Assembly (NCBI GenBank): GCA_023432805.1
Contig: JAEYUG010000058.1
Coordinates: 1 to 34,203 of the forward strand
Source of the DNA: Bacteroidota bacterium
Lineage (GTDB): Bacteria > Bacteroidota > Ignavibacteria > SZUA-365
Direction of reading: 5' to 3'
DNA length: 34,203 bases
Shown: positions 23,682 to 32,006 of the stretch, in pieces
Numbering within the stretch: the first letter of the stretch is position 1
Layout of the letters: each line of letters opens with the position of its first letter
The notes under the pieces: model-generated
Told to the model about the DNA's origin: nothing
Database searches by the model: none
The model's input: the letters and a program-made list of their open reading frames with translations, nothing else
Position numbers and translations under genes: made by a program

Positions 23682-24838
23682 TCCCCGAGTCGCTCGGCGA
23701 GGATGTCGGCGATGCGCGCGCTGGCACGTCCGTCGCCGTAGGGATTCACGCCGGTGGCCATGGCGGAGTAGGCGTTTCGGTCGTCGAGCAGGCGGCTGAC
23801 CTCTCTGACGATGCGCACGCGGTCGGTGCCGACGAGAAGGGCGACACCGGACTCGACGCCCTCGGGACGTTCGGTGACCTCGCGCATGACCAGTACGGGT
23901 TTGCCGAGCGAGGGACCCTCCTCCTGAATGCCGCCCGAGTCGGTGAGCAGCAGGGTGCTCGACGACATCAGCTGCAACAGTTGTTCGTAGCGGACGGGCT
24001 CGATGAGGTGAATGCCGGGCACGCCGCGCAGCACGGTGTCGACGGTTGCGCGCACGTTGGGATTCGGGTGCACAGGATAGACGATGCGCACGTCGGGATA
24101 CCGGGCGGTAATGTCGGTCATCGCGCGACACATGTCTTCGAACGGTGCACCGAAGCTCTCGCGCCGGTGGGCGGTGACGGTGATCAGACGCACGCGCGCG
24201 GCAAGGATGTCTCCGATCAATGTGTCGTCGAGCCCGGCTTCCGCAAGGAGGGCGGCACGTCGCTCGACCGGCCAGCCATCGAGAATCGAGCGTCCCAGTG
24301 CGAGTGCATCCACGACGGTATTCCCCGTCACGAAGACGCTGTCCTCTCGGTGTGCTTCGCGCAGGAGATTGTCGGCCGCACGCCGCGTGGGCGCGAAGTG
24401 GAAGTCGGTCAGCGCTGCGGTGAGCGAACGATTCATCTCTTCAGGGAAGGGACTGTAGCGGTCGAAGGTGCGGAGTCCCGCCTCGACATGCCCCACACGG
24501 ATCTTCTGGTAGAATGCGGCAAGCGCGGCAGCGAACACGGTGGTGGTATCGCCCTGCACGAGCAGCACGTCGGGCTTGTACTCGGCCAGCACGGGACGCA
24601 TGCCCTCCAGCACGCGGGCGGTGATGTGTTCGAGTGTCTGGTTGGCGACCATCACGTCGAGATCCACATCCTCGTGGATGCCGAAGAAACCGGTCACCTG
24701 GCGCAGCAGGTCACGGTGCTGCGAGGTGTAGCAGACTGTGACACGGAAGCGCTCGGGTTGCGCAGCGAGATGCGTGATGACAGGAGCGAGTTTGATGGCT
24801 TCGGGGCGGGTCCCGAAGGCGAAGAGTACGTGCGGCAT
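23678..24838 (-). CDS. wecB: UDP-N-acetylglucosamine 2-epimerase (non-hydrolysing)
   Basis: Interconverts UDP-GlcNAc and UDP-ManNAc, a precursor for surface polysaccharides. It has 386 residues, the usual length. Family motifs in order: FGTRPEAIKLAPV (8-20), YTSQHRDLL, VQGDTTTVFAAALAAFY, VGHVEAGLRTFD, PFPEEMNRSLTAALTDFHFA, VTAHRRESFG, YPVHPNPNVR, LLLTDSGGIQEEGPSLGKPV and VLVMREVTERPE. All active-site regions are intact, including the Asp, Glu and His of GDT, EAG and HRRES. It begins 24 bp after the protease gene, with no evident Shine-Dalgarno, and is coupled to a GT4 gene. No wecC-like dehydrogenase is visible in the window. Confidence 0.96.
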   Translation of the reverse strand: MPHVLFAFGTRPEAIKLAPVITHLAAQPERFRVTVCYTSQHRDLLRQVTGFFGIHEDVDLDVMVANQTLEHITARVLEGMRPVLAEYKPDVLLVQGDTTTVFAAALAAFYQKIRVGHVEAGLRTFDRYSPFPEEMNRSLTAALTDFHFAPTRRAADNLLREAHREDSVFVTGNTVVDALALGRSILDGWPVERRAALLAEAGLDDTLIGDILAARVRLITVTAHRRESFGAPFEDMCRAMTDITARYPDVRIVYPVHPNPNVRATVDTVLRGVPGIHLIEPVRYEQLLQLMSSSTLLLTDSGGIQEEGPSLGKPVLVMREVTERPEGVESGVALLVGTDRVRIVREVSRLLDDRNAYSAMATGVNPYGDGRASARIADILAERLGE

Positions 24839-24862
24839 GGAAATCGGACGAAGATGGCTGTG

Positions 24863-25822
24863 TTAGAAGAGACGGGCGGCGGGACTCTCGTCTTCGCTGC
24901 GCAGCAGTGCGGTGATGTCTGCGCGCAGCTGCGAAACCTCGTCTGCATACTCGTCGCGCAGCTCTTCCTCGCAACTGCGGTGCTGTGCCTTGCGGAAGGC
25001 GAGCCGCGTGGCGAGTTGCACGTACCGTCGCTTGTCGAGCGTGGGCGGAAGCCAGCCGACGATGCGGCGCTTGCTCGAGTATGGCAGGTAATTGAGATGC
25101 ACCGCGGGAATCACGCCGTCGGCACTTTCCTCGGAGAGTTCCCGCATGATCAGCCGGTTCTCCGACAGCAGCGCGAGCTGCAGAACGACGACGATCACCA
25201 CGAGGCTGAGCACGATGAAGAGCATGCCCACCGCGACGGAAATCATCGAGCCCTGTGTGACGGAATGGTTCCAGAAATAGTGGGTGAACATCGCGAGCAG
25301 GAGTCCACCCAACCGCAACGGCCAGCGGAAGCGTCGCAGCTCGAACTTGGTTGCACCGACCATGGCACCGACAATGCCGGTTGCCATTGCATGCATGAGC
25401 GCCGCAAACAGTGTGCGCACCACGACAAGCATCACCCATTCACCGACGGTTGCCGCGTTGAGGAAGTACAGGAAGTTTTCGGTCATCCCGAACCCGAGTC
25501 CGATGGCCATGCCATACACGATGCCATCGGTGGTGTTGTCGAAGGCGCGCCGTCGCACGGTCCAGAGCAGGAACACACCCTTGATCGTCTCCTCGACGAC
25601 CGGTGCGACGTAGATCGCATCCTGCTGCTCGTCGGTGCCGAAGAGGAGCGATCCGATCACGCTGAAGATGATGGCGAGCACCACGGCACCCAGCGCACCC
25701 CACGCGAAGTTGGCGAGCAGCAATCCCAGTGGTTCACGGTCGTAACGATCCATCGCCCAGATGGCCCAGAGGTAGAGGGCGATCGGCACGACGGCGAAGA
25801 TGAGAGAACTGAGCGCAAGCAT
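24863..25822 (-). CDS. PrsW-family intramembrane protease
   Basis: Polytopic inner-membrane protein of 319 residues with about eight helices, matching the PrsW family (PF13367) of putative glutamic proteases; in Bacillus PrsW cleaves the anti-sigma factor RsiW at site 1. Seen here: the DRYDREPLGLL loop after the first helix, the EExxxK motif PVVEETIKG (Glu77, Glu78, Lys81), GFGMTENFLYFLN (Glu115, Asn116), ALMHAMATG (His144) and THYFWNHSV. These are the conserved acidic and His positions of the family. The C-terminal 90 residues are soluble and charged. TAAAGGAGG, overlapping the stop of the upstream gene, is an excellent ribosome site for ATG at 25822. No anti-sigma gene is nearby, so the substrate is unknown. 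Confidence 0.88.
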   Translation of the reverse strand: MLALSSLIFAVVPIALYLWAIWAMDRYDREPLGLLLANFAWGALGAVVLAIIFSVIGSLLFGTDEQQDAIYVAPVVEETIKGVFLLWTVRRRAFDNTTDGIVYGMAIGLGFGMTENFLYFLNAATVGEWVMLVVVRTLFAALMHAMATGIVGAMVGATKFELRRFRWPLRLGGLLLAMFTHYFWNHSVTQGSMISVAVGMLFIVLSLVVIVVVLQLALLSENRLIMRELSEESADGVIPAVHLNYLPYSSKRRIVGWLPPTLDKRRYVQLATRLAFRKAQHRSCEEELRDEYADEVSQLRADITALLRSEDESPAARLF

Positions 25823-25834
25823 GGACAGCCTCCT

Positions 25835-27151
25835 TTACTCGGTACGTCGACGCAGCGTGCGTGTGATGCGCACGCGTTTGATGCGGCGCTCGTCCACTGC
25901 CAGCACTTCGATCAGGAGTCCATGCGCCTCGACGACCTCACCGGGTTCGGGGATCTTGCCAAGCTGCCGTGTCACGAAGCCCCCGACAGTATCGTATTCG
26001 TCGCTCTCGGGAATCGAGAGATCGGCTTCCTCGTTGAGATCGGTGATGTTGATCGACGCCTCGGTCTCGATCACTCCATCTGCAAGCACATCGAAGGCCT
26101 GCAACTCTTCGTCGTATTCATCGCGGATATCCCCGACGATCTCCTCGATGATGTCTTCGAGGGTGAGGATGCCTTCGGTGCCTCCGAATTCGTCGACAAC
26201 GACCGCGAGGTGAATGCGCTTGCGCTGGAAGTCGCGCAGCAGCTCACTGATGCGCTTGGTCTCAGGCACGAAGAACACGGGACGGATGATATCGTCGAGG
26301 ATGATGATGTGGCTGTGCTCGACGAGGCTGATCACATCCTTCGCATAGACGATGCCGATGATGTTGTCGATGGTGCCCTTGTACACCGGCATGCGTGTGA
26401 AACCCTCCTGCAGCACCTCGTCGAGAATCTCCGAAGGAGACATCGCATAGTCGATGGCCACGATATCCTTCCGCGGCACCATGATTTCACCAGCAGTCGT
26501 GTCGGTGAACTGAAAGATGCTCTCGATCAGGTCATGTTCGGTCTGATCGAGGATGCCGCTCTTGGTCCCCTCCTCGAGAATATCCATCAGGTTGGCCTCG
26601 CTGATCACCGGTTCGCTGAAGCGGGCGGTTGCACCGAATGGCCGCAGAAGAAGATTGGCGACGCTGGTCAGAATGCGCCGCGGCATACGGAAGAAACGCG
26701 TCAGGGAGGTGAGCATGCCGCTCAACTGCAGGGCCAGTGAATCGGCGAATCGCGTTCCGAGCGAGGAGGCGACAAGTCCGATGAGCACGACGAACACGCC
26801 CGCCATCAGCATCGCGCTGAGCAGGCCGGTCACCACGCTGATCGAAGGGATCAGCCATTCGACATGCAGTGCCGATGCGAACAGCAGGACGAGCCGCTGC
26901 ACATAGGGCGAGACGATCGCCGCTGCGAGCACGAGCAGAAACGTGTTGGAGATATGCGCGGCGGCACGCAGTTCCTCAGTCTTCTCCTTGAGACGGAGCG
27001 CGCGCTCGGCTCCCTCTCGTCCTTCGTCCGCGAGAAATTCGAGACGACTGCGCGGCATGGCATCGATCGCATATTCTGCGGACGATACGATCGTCGCACT
27101 CGCAATCACGGCTGCGAACAGCAGGCCGTCGACGAGAGGCTCACCGGTCAT
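25835..27151 (-). CDS. CNNM/CBS-domain membrane protein (HlyC/CorC family)
   Basis: Predicted transporter or regulator of divalent cations, often annotated hemolysin C or CorC. It has 438 residues. The N-terminal CNNM (DUF21) domain with several helices covers about 1-160 (SSAEYAIDAM near the start, in place of the usual S..E.A). A pair of CBS domains begins around residue 215 with EIMVPRKDIVAIDYAM and TRMPVYKGTIDNIIGIVYAK, and ends HLAVVVDEFGGTEGILTLED, the best family marker. The C-terminal CorC_HlyC domain is SDEYDTVGGFVTRQLGKIPE. It starts 139 bp after rpsT and is followed 12 bp later by the protease gene. Exact ion and direction are not predictable. Confidence 0.92.
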   Translation of the reverse strand: MTGEPLVDGLLFAAVIASATIVSSAEYAIDAMPRSRLEFLADEGREGAERALRLKEKTEELRAAAHISNTFLLVLAAAIVSPYVQRLVLLFASALHVEWLIPSISVVTGLLSAMLMAGVFVVLIGLVASSLGTRFADSLALQLSGMLTSLTRFFRMPRRILTSVANLLLRPFGATARFSEPVISEANLMDILEEGTKSGILDQTEHDLIESIFQFTDTTAGEIMVPRKDIVAIDYAMSPSEILDEVLQEGFTRMPVYKGTIDNIIGIVYAKDVISLVEHSHIIILDDIIRPVFFVPETKRISELLRDFQRKRIHLAVVVDEFGGTEGILTLEDIIEEIVGDIRDEYDEELQAFDVLADGVIETEASINITDLNEEADLSIPESDEYDTVGGFVTRQLGKIPEPGEVVEAHGLLIEVLAVDERRIKRVRITRTLRRRTE

Positions 27152-27167
27152 GAGACAGACAACACAG

Positions 27168-27200
27168 CGGCGCCCGGCGCATTCCCTGTGCCGGGCGTCG
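27168..27200 (-). terminator. Strong hairpin between rpsT and the CNNM gene
   Basis: A 14-bp stem with two G-U positions encloses a 5-base loop (core CGCCCGGC/GCCGGGCG). The sequence after it on the minus strand (CTGTGTTGTCTGTCTC) is only partly T-rich and runs straight into the ATG at 27151. It could be a terminator or attenuator for rpsT transcripts, or it could protect an mRNA end. The rest of the 139-bp gap shows no clear promoter. Confidence 0.55.
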
Positions 27201-27290
27201 TGGATATTCGGGATGGATCAGGGTCGCTGGGATTCACGACAATCATGTGTGTGAGGTCGATGACGACGACACACCTCGCGGAAGCCGCTC

Positions 27291-27545
27291 TCAGCCGAGG
27301 CTGTGCACGAACTTCGCGAGCTTGGCCTTCTTGTTGGCCGCGAAATTCTTGTGCACGATTCCCTTCGTGGAGATGCGGTCGAGCATCGACGACACATCCT
27401 TGTACAGCTCTGCGGCGACGGTCTTGTCCGTCGTGCCACGCAGCTTCTTGATCATCGTGCGCATGCGACTCTTGTACGCGCGATTGCGATCCCGCTTGCG
27501 CATGGACGTCCTGACGCGCTTTTCTGCTGACTTATGCTGAGGCAT
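27291..27545 (-). CDS. rpsT: 30S ribosomal protein S20
   Basis: Primary binding protein of the small ribosomal subunit that contacts 16S rRNA. It has 84 residues, the normal length, highly basic and helical. The sequence MPQHKSAEKRVRTSMRKRDR, then RAYKSRMRTMIKKLR, and the C-terminal GIVHKNFAANKKAKLAKFVH is diagnostic. CAGGAG is four bases before ATG at 27545, and a clear promoter lies 30-60 bp upstream. Monocistronic or leading the CNNM/PrsW/wecB unit; the hairpin after the gene suggests at least partial termination. Confidence 0.98.
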   Translation of the reverse strand: MPQHKSAEKRVRTSMRKRDRNRAYKSRMRTMIKKLRGTTDKTVAAELYKDVSSMLDRISTKGIVHKNFAANKKAKLAKFVHSLG

Positions 27546-27575
27546 GTAACTCCTGTTCCTTAAAGTACGAACCCG

Positions 27576-27604
27576 AATATAGCCTTCGGTGTTGTTTTAC
27601 GCAA
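27576..27604 (-). promoter_or_regulatory. Sigma70-type promoter for rpsT
   Basis: On the minus strand TTGCGT (27604-27599) and TATATT (27581-27576) are 17 bases apart. The predicted start is near 27569, giving a leader of about 25 bases that contains AGGAACAGGAG before the ATG. It begins directly after the ftsZ terminator. Confidence 0.78.
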
Positions 27605-27608
27605 GTTT

Positions 27609-27645
27609 GAAAACGGAAAGGCCGCTCCGTTGCGGGAGCGACCTT
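27609..27645 (-). terminator. Intrinsic terminator of the mur/fts operon
   Basis: AAGGTCGCTCC and GGAGCGGCCTT form an 11-bp stem (one G-U) with the loop CGCAAC, followed on the minus strand by TTTCCGTTTTC. It lies about 65 bp after the ftsZ stop and just before the rpsT promoter, so it separates the two units. Confidence 0.85.
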
Positions 27646-27708
27646 GTCCGTACGAATGCGTTCCCTTCCTGTGGGCATGTTGCATTCGGTTATCAGCCTG
27701 ACCGGAGA

Positions 27709-28911
27709 TCAGTCCATGATCTTGCGCAGGAACGCCGGACGGTCAGGATTGCTCTTCTCGATGCGCTGATGTGCATCGTCTTCCTCTCCGTGCTGGGGCA
27801 CGGCAATGCCGCCCTTGCGGATGAAGGCCGGCTCGTCGAGATCACGCAGTTCGCCGATACCGGTGGGAATGTGCGTGATGCGTGCTCCTGCCGCGGCCAT
27901 GACAGGCTGCGCCTTCGCCTGGGGCACTGCCGGTCGACGCGCGGTCATGTGGCGACGATTGAATCCCGTCGCGATCACGGTCACCATCATCTGGTCACCG
28001 AGACGTTCGTCGATCACGGCGCCGAAAATGACATTCGCATCCTCGCCAGCTGCATCGGTGATGATCGTGTTCGCCTCGTCAATCTCCATGAGCGACATGT
28101 TGGGACCGCCGGTGATGTTGATGAGCACACCCTGCGCACCCGAAATCGACACGCCTTCGAGCAACGGACTGGAAATCGCATTGTGGGCGGCTTCGACGGC
28201 ACGATTCTCACCGGTCGCAATGCCGCTGCCCATGAGCGCATCGCCCATGTCGCGCATGATCGTGCGCACATCGGCGAAGTCCACGTTCACGAGTCCTGGC
28301 ACGGTGATGATCTCCGCAATGCCGCGCGTGGCGTTGAAGAGCACCTGATTGGCAAGACTGAATGCGTCCTGCAATGCGGTGTTCTTGTCCACCAGCGAAA
28401 GCAGCTTCTGATTCGGAATCATGATGAGCGTATCGACGTGCTTGCGCAATTCCTCGATTCCTTCCTCGGCCTGCGCCATGCGACGCTTCCCCTCGAAATG
28501 GAAGGGTTTGGTCACGATACCGACAACCAACGCACCGGTTCCCTTCGCGATGTTGGCAACGACGGGCGCCCCTCCGGTTCCCGTGCCACCACCCATCCCT
28601 GCAGTGACAAACACCATGTCGCTGCCAGCGAGTGCTGCCGTGATCTCATCCTTGTCCTCCTCTACCGCGCGGTATCCGACCGAAGGATCCGCACCCGCAC
28701 CAAGACCACGGGTCAGATTCTTGCCGGCCTGAATGCGGAACTGCGCACCGCTGCGGTCAAGTGCCTGGCCGTCTGTGTTGATCACCACGAACTCGACGTT
28801 GTCGAGACCGCGTGTGATCATGTCTTCAACAGCATTGCCACCGCCGCCGCCGACACCGACCACGCGAATCCGTGCCCGTTTGTCCAGCGAGTTGTCGAAA
28901 ATAATTGCCAT
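27709..28911 (-). CDS. ftsZ: Cell division protein FtsZ
   Basis: Tubulin-like GTPase that polymerises into the Z ring and recruits the divisome. It has 400 residues from ATG at 28911, which has GGAGGAGGG upstream; the frame continues upstream to 28950, but the MAIIFDN start matches homologues. GGGGGNA is at 21-27, the tubulin signature GMGGGTGTGGAP near 100-111, and the synergy (T7) loop region VNVDFADVRTIM contains the catalytic Asp. A variable Ala/Pro/Gln linker follows, and the C-terminal peptide NPDRPAFLRKIMD ends the protein, the docking site for FtsA. It is last in the mur/fts cluster, 69 bp after ftsA. Confidence 0.99.
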   Translation of the reverse strand: MAIIFDNSLDKRARIRVVGVGGGGGNAVEDMITRGLDNVEFVVINTDGQALDRSGAQFRIQAGKNLTRGLGAGADPSVGYRAVEEDKDEITAALAGSDMVFVTAGMGGGTGTGGAPVVANIAKGTGALVVGIVTKPFHFEGKRRMAQAEEGIEELRKHVDTLIMIPNQKLLSLVDKNTALQDAFSLANQVLFNATRGIAEIITVPGLVNVDFADVRTIMRDMGDALMGSGIATGENRAVEAAHNAISSPLLEGVSISGAQGVLINITGGPNMSLMEIDEANTIITDAAGEDANVIFGAVIDERLGDQMMVTVIATGFNRRHMTARRPAVPQAKAQPVMAAAGARITHIPTGIGELRDLDEPAFIRKGGIAVPQHGEEDDAHQRIEKSNPDRPAFLRKIMD

Positions 28912-28980
28912 GGAGCCCTCCTCCTTGATGTGGATTGACGAGTTGTTCACTGTTCAGTGCGTTTCTCTTTGCATTCACCG

Positions 28981-30240
28981 CTATAATTCGTTGAACCATG
29001 CGACCATCCGATCAAAGATGTTCGCCCGATTCTTGCGCCCGCGTTCCTCGAAGCCGCCCGACCCGAGGCTGCGGAATCCGTGCAGGACAAGGCCCACACA
29101 GGTACTGTACATGGGATTCTCCCCCTCGGCGACGAGGCCGCCTGAAAAGCCGGAGGGGATGCCGATCTTCACCGGCATGCCGAGCACCTCACGCGCCAGC
29201 GCGGCGGTACCCTTGACAAGAGACCCGCCTCCGGTCAGCACAACGCCGGAATGCAGGTGTTTCGAATATCCGGAACGCTTGATTTCAAGCGCGACGATCT
29301 CCAGTATCTCCTCCATGCGGGGCTGGATGATCTGGCAGAGCAACGACCTGCTGATCTCCATCGGCTTACGCCCACCAATGCCCCGCAACGTGATCGGCGT
29401 GTCCTGCACGATCTCGGGCAGATACGCATACCCGTGCTCACGCTTGAGCCGTTCTGCGTCTTCATTGAGAATGCCGAGTCCCTTGCGAATGTCCTCGGTC
29501 ACCTTTTTGCCTGCAATCGCAAGCACAGCCGTGTGACGGATCGTGCGGTCTTCGAAGATTGCGATGTCAGTCGTCCCCCCGCCGATGTCGACCAGCACGA
29601 TGCCGACTTCCTTCTCCTCCTCGTCGAGCACGGCATAACTCGAAGCCAGTGGCTCGAGCACGAGGTCGTGCACGTCGAGTCCCGCCCGCTCGACACACTT
29701 GTAGATGTTCTGCACTGCCGTGATCGAGCCGGTGATGATGTGCACGTTGGCTTCCATGCGCACGCCGGCCATGCCGACGGGATCGTAGATGCCGTCCTGT
29801 CCGTCGACGATGAATTCCTGGGGAATCACGTGGATGATGCGACGGTCCTGCGGCAGTGCGACCCGCTTGGTATCCTGCAGCAGCCGGTCGACATCCTTGC
29901 GCGTGATCTCGTTTTCGGGATTGCTGATCGCAATCACCCCGCGGCTCTGGAAACTCTGAATGTGATCGCCGGCGATGCCCACATTCACAGCGCGCACCTT
30001 GATGCCACTCTGAATCTCTGCTTCCTGGACCGCGCGTTGAATCGAGCGGACGGTCTTCTCGATGTGCGTCACCGTTCCACGCGCCATGCCCTCGTTCTCG
30101 GCCTTGCCGATGCCGAGAATGTTGATGCGGCCGTCGTCGTCCATCGCCGCGATCATGGCGCAGATCTTGGTGGTGCCGATGTCCAGCCCCACCACGACCT
30201 TGTCTGCCTGCGTGCCTGCGTTCGATTTTCCTTTGAGCAT
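28981..30240 (-). CDS. ftsA: Cell division protein FtsA
   Basis: Actin-like ATPase that ties FtsZ to the inner membrane. It has 419 residues from ATG at 30240. The phosphate-1 motif is GLDIGTTK (18-25), followed by the 1C domain with NVGIAGDHIQSFQSRGVIAI. Phosphate-2 is VLVDIGGGTTDIAIFEDRTI, and the adenosine region is SGVVLTGGGSLVKG. The C-terminus NIFDRMVAWFNEL is an amphipathic membrane-targeting helix. The open frame continues upstream into ftsQ with unrelated low-complexity sequence, so the ATG 10 bp after the ftsQ stop is the start; no Shine-Dalgarno is visible there. Partner of the adjacent FtsZ. Confidence 0.98.
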   Translation of the reverse strand: MLKGKSNAGTQADKVVVGLDIGTTKICAMIAAMDDDGRINILGIGKAENEGMARGTVTHIEKTVRSIQRAVQEAEIQSGIKVRAVNVGIAGDHIQSFQSRGVIAISNPENEITRKDVDRLLQDTKRVALPQDRRIIHVIPQEFIVDGQDGIYDPVGMAGVRMEANVHIITGSITAVQNIYKCVERAGLDVHDLVLEPLASSYAVLDEEEKEVGIVLVDIGGGTTDIAIFEDRTIRHTAVLAIAGKKVTEDIRKGLGILNEDAERLKREHGYAYLPEIVQDTPITLRGIGGRKPMEISRSLLCQIIQPRMEEILEIVALEIKRSGYSKHLHSGVVLTGGGSLVKGTAALAREVLGMPVKIGIPSGFSGGLVAEGENPMYSTCVGLVLHGFRSLGSGGFEERGRKNRANIFDRMVAWFNEL

Positions 30241-30250
30241 GACGTATCGA

Positions 30251-31078
30251 TCAATCCGAGGTGATAGTGATGGTGTCCCGGGCGGCGACCGCCACGGTGT
30301 CGGCCGCAAAACGATGGCGAACCACAACCTGGTCACGGAAGCGGACGTCGACGTAGGCGATGTCACGCACGTCTTCATGCACCGCGACAGACTCCCAATA
30401 GGTCCGGAACGAGAGCAGCTTCTGTGCTGCACGCTCCGGCGCGCCGAAGATCACCGGGATGCCGGCGTCGTGCGTGTACAGCACCAGATCCCGCGCGCGC
30501 GACACATTGAGTTCACTGAACAATTCGCCGTACCCGCCGCCAAGACTGTCGGCCGTGCGCAGCACGGAGACGGCATGCTGCACACGCAGGTCCTGCGCGG
30601 GTTGCCCCGGTGTCAGACGCGCCATGCGCGCCCCGGAAATCACCGGCACATCGTATTCGATCGTGCTCTGCACACAGGGCAGGACGATGCCGTCGGCGTC
30701 GACCATGTACTCCTTCGGTCCGTCTCCGAGCAACAGCGCGACCGGCTCGCGCTCGGTGATCTCCACAACGAGCGTACGTGGGGGATCCCGCCGCACGACA
30801 ACCGAACGCACGTAGGCCAGCTTCTCGATACGACGTTGCACCGCCATCAGATCCAGATCCGCGAGCACTGCAGAGTCCGCAACCGCGGCTGCCGCGATCA
30901 CCGCGTCCTCACGCACGATCTTCGCTCCCGTCACCACGATCGACACCCCCGCATCATTGCGCCGCCACTGATCAGCCACGACTGCGAGCGAGCCAAGCGC
31001 ACCAAGAGCGAACAGAAGCCCCAGCACGAGCGACATGCGGCTGCGACCACCACCACGCACGGAGTCCCTCCGTCTCAT
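30251..31078 (-). CDS. ftsQ: Cell division protein FtsQ (POTRA domain)
   Basis: Bitopic divisome protein linking early and late assembly. It has 275 residues. A short Arg-rich cytosolic end (MRRRDSVRGGGRSR) precedes one membrane helix (about 15-36, MSLVLGLLFALGALGSLAVV). The POTRA domain follows at about 45-115, beginning VSIVVTGAKIVRED and ending RDPPRTLVVEITEREPVALL, then the FtsQ beta domain with YMVDADGIVLP. The C-terminal part is poorly conserved, as usual in the family. ATG at 31078 overlaps the murB stop by 4 bp, which decides the start; the frame is open further upstream but antisense-like. Position between murB and ftsA is the standard order. Confidence 0.92.
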   Translation of the reverse strand: MRRRDSVRGGGRSRMSLVLGLLFALGALGSLAVVADQWRRNDAGVSIVVTGAKIVREDAVIAAAAVADSAVLADLDLMAVQRRIEKLAYVRSVVVRRDPPRTLVVEITEREPVALLLGDGPKEYMVDADGIVLPCVQSTIEYDVPVISGARMARLTPGQPAQDLRVQHAVSVLRTADSLGGGYGELFSELNVSRARDLVLYTHDAGIPVIFGAPERAAQKLLSFRTYWESVAVHEDVRDIAYVDVRFRDQVVVRHRFAADTVAVAARDTITITSD

Positions 31079-32004
31079 CGCAGCCCCTCCCCTGTCAGAG
31101 GTTCGAGTGCATCGCCTGGAAAACCGATGAGCAGGATCTCGAGTTCGAGCACGACCCCCGTCGCGGCATGCACCGTGCGACGTACATGGTTGATGACGGT
31201 GAGGATGTCGCGCGCGGTGACACCCGGCTGACCGACAATGAAATTTGCATGCAGATCGCTGACTTCCGCACCACCGCTGCGGAAGCCCTTCAACCCGCAC
31301 TCCTGGATGAGCTTCGCTGCAAACATTCCCTCAGGATTCTTGAAGATGCTGCCGGCGTTCGGCAGTCGTGTCGGCTGCGCGGCGTTGCGCTTCTGCAGAA
31401 GTTCCTTGCGGCGGGCGCGCAACACGGAGGGATCACCCTCCGGCAGGGCGAAACGCGCCGACAAGACGATGTCAGCCCGCAGGTCGGATCCGCGATACCG
31501 GAATCCGCATGCCGTAGCAGGCAACACGCGCACGGCACCGTCGCGCAGCACAGTGACATCCAGCAGGGATGTGGAAATCTCACCCCCGTAGGCACCTGCA
31601 TTCATGATCACCGAACCGCCGAGCGTTCCGGGAATGCCCGCCAGCATCTCCACACCACCTCGTCCGTGGCTGATGCAGAAGTCGACGAAGGTCGCCAGAC
31701 GCATGCCCGCACCCGCATCGACGATACCGTCGGCGTAGGTCGCTCCGCGGAAGCCTCGCTCGAGACTGATCGCCGCACCGCGGTATCCCTCATCGCTGAC
31801 AAGCACGTTGCTGCCGTTGCCGAGCACGATGAAGGGTACCTCGATCGAACGCAGATACGCAACCGTCGCGGTGAGTTCCTCGACATTCGCAGGCTCGAGA
31901 AACAGGTCGGCGGGACCTCCCACGCGAAATGTCGTCATCCGCGCCAAAGGCTCGCTGATCGACATCGCGCTGCAAAGCGTCCGTATGTGCTCGATCGAAA
32001 GCAC
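31075..32004 (-). CDS. murB: UDP-N-acetylenolpyruvoylglucosamine reductase (MurB)
   Basis: FAD enzyme that reduces the enolpyruvyl group to form UDP-MurNAc with NADPH, in the cytosol. It has 309 residues. FAD-binding stretches are TTFRVGGPADLFLEP (24-38), VLGNGSNVLVSDEGY (60-74) and GIPGTLGGSVIMNAGAYGGE (123-142). Active-site residues are Arg171 in YRGSD and Ser219 in NAGSIFKNP, with the Glu of LELEILLIG near the end. Length and the absence of the extra loop fit the type II (Gram-positive-like) form. The start is GTG at 32004, two bases after the murC stop (TGAccGTG). The gene ends in a 4-bp overlap with ftsQ. Confidence 0.97.
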   Translation of the reverse strand: MLSIEHIRTLCSAMSISEPLARMTTFRVGGPADLFLEPANVEELTATVAYLRSIEVPFIVLGNGSNVLVSDEGYRGAAISLERGFRGATYADGIVDAGAGMRLATFVDFCISHGRGGVEMLAGIPGTLGGSVIMNAGAYGGEISTSLLDVTVLRDGAVRVLPATACGFRYRGSDLRADIVLSARFALPEGDPSVLRARRKELLQKRNAAQPTRLPNAGSIFKNPEGMFAAKLIQECGLKGFRSGGAEVSDLHANFIVGQPGVTARDILTVINHVRRTVHAATGVVLELEILLIGFPGDALEPLTGEGLR

Positions 32005-32006
32005 GG

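Noticed and set aside
23682..24131. N-terminal extension of the GT4 gene
   Set aside because: The extension is antisense-like, Arg/His-rich and lies in wecB; ATGA overlap and the first GT strand fix the start at 23681.
23636..26740. Plus-strand open frame of 1034 codons opposite wecB, PrsW and CNNM genes
   Set aside because: Spans three real minus-strand genes and their boundaries; composition is typical of an antisense shadow.
28949..28962. CACTG-TT-CAGTG inverted repeat between ftsA and ftsZ as an operator
   Set aside because: Only 5-bp arms in a 69-bp gap with no promoter; too short to support.
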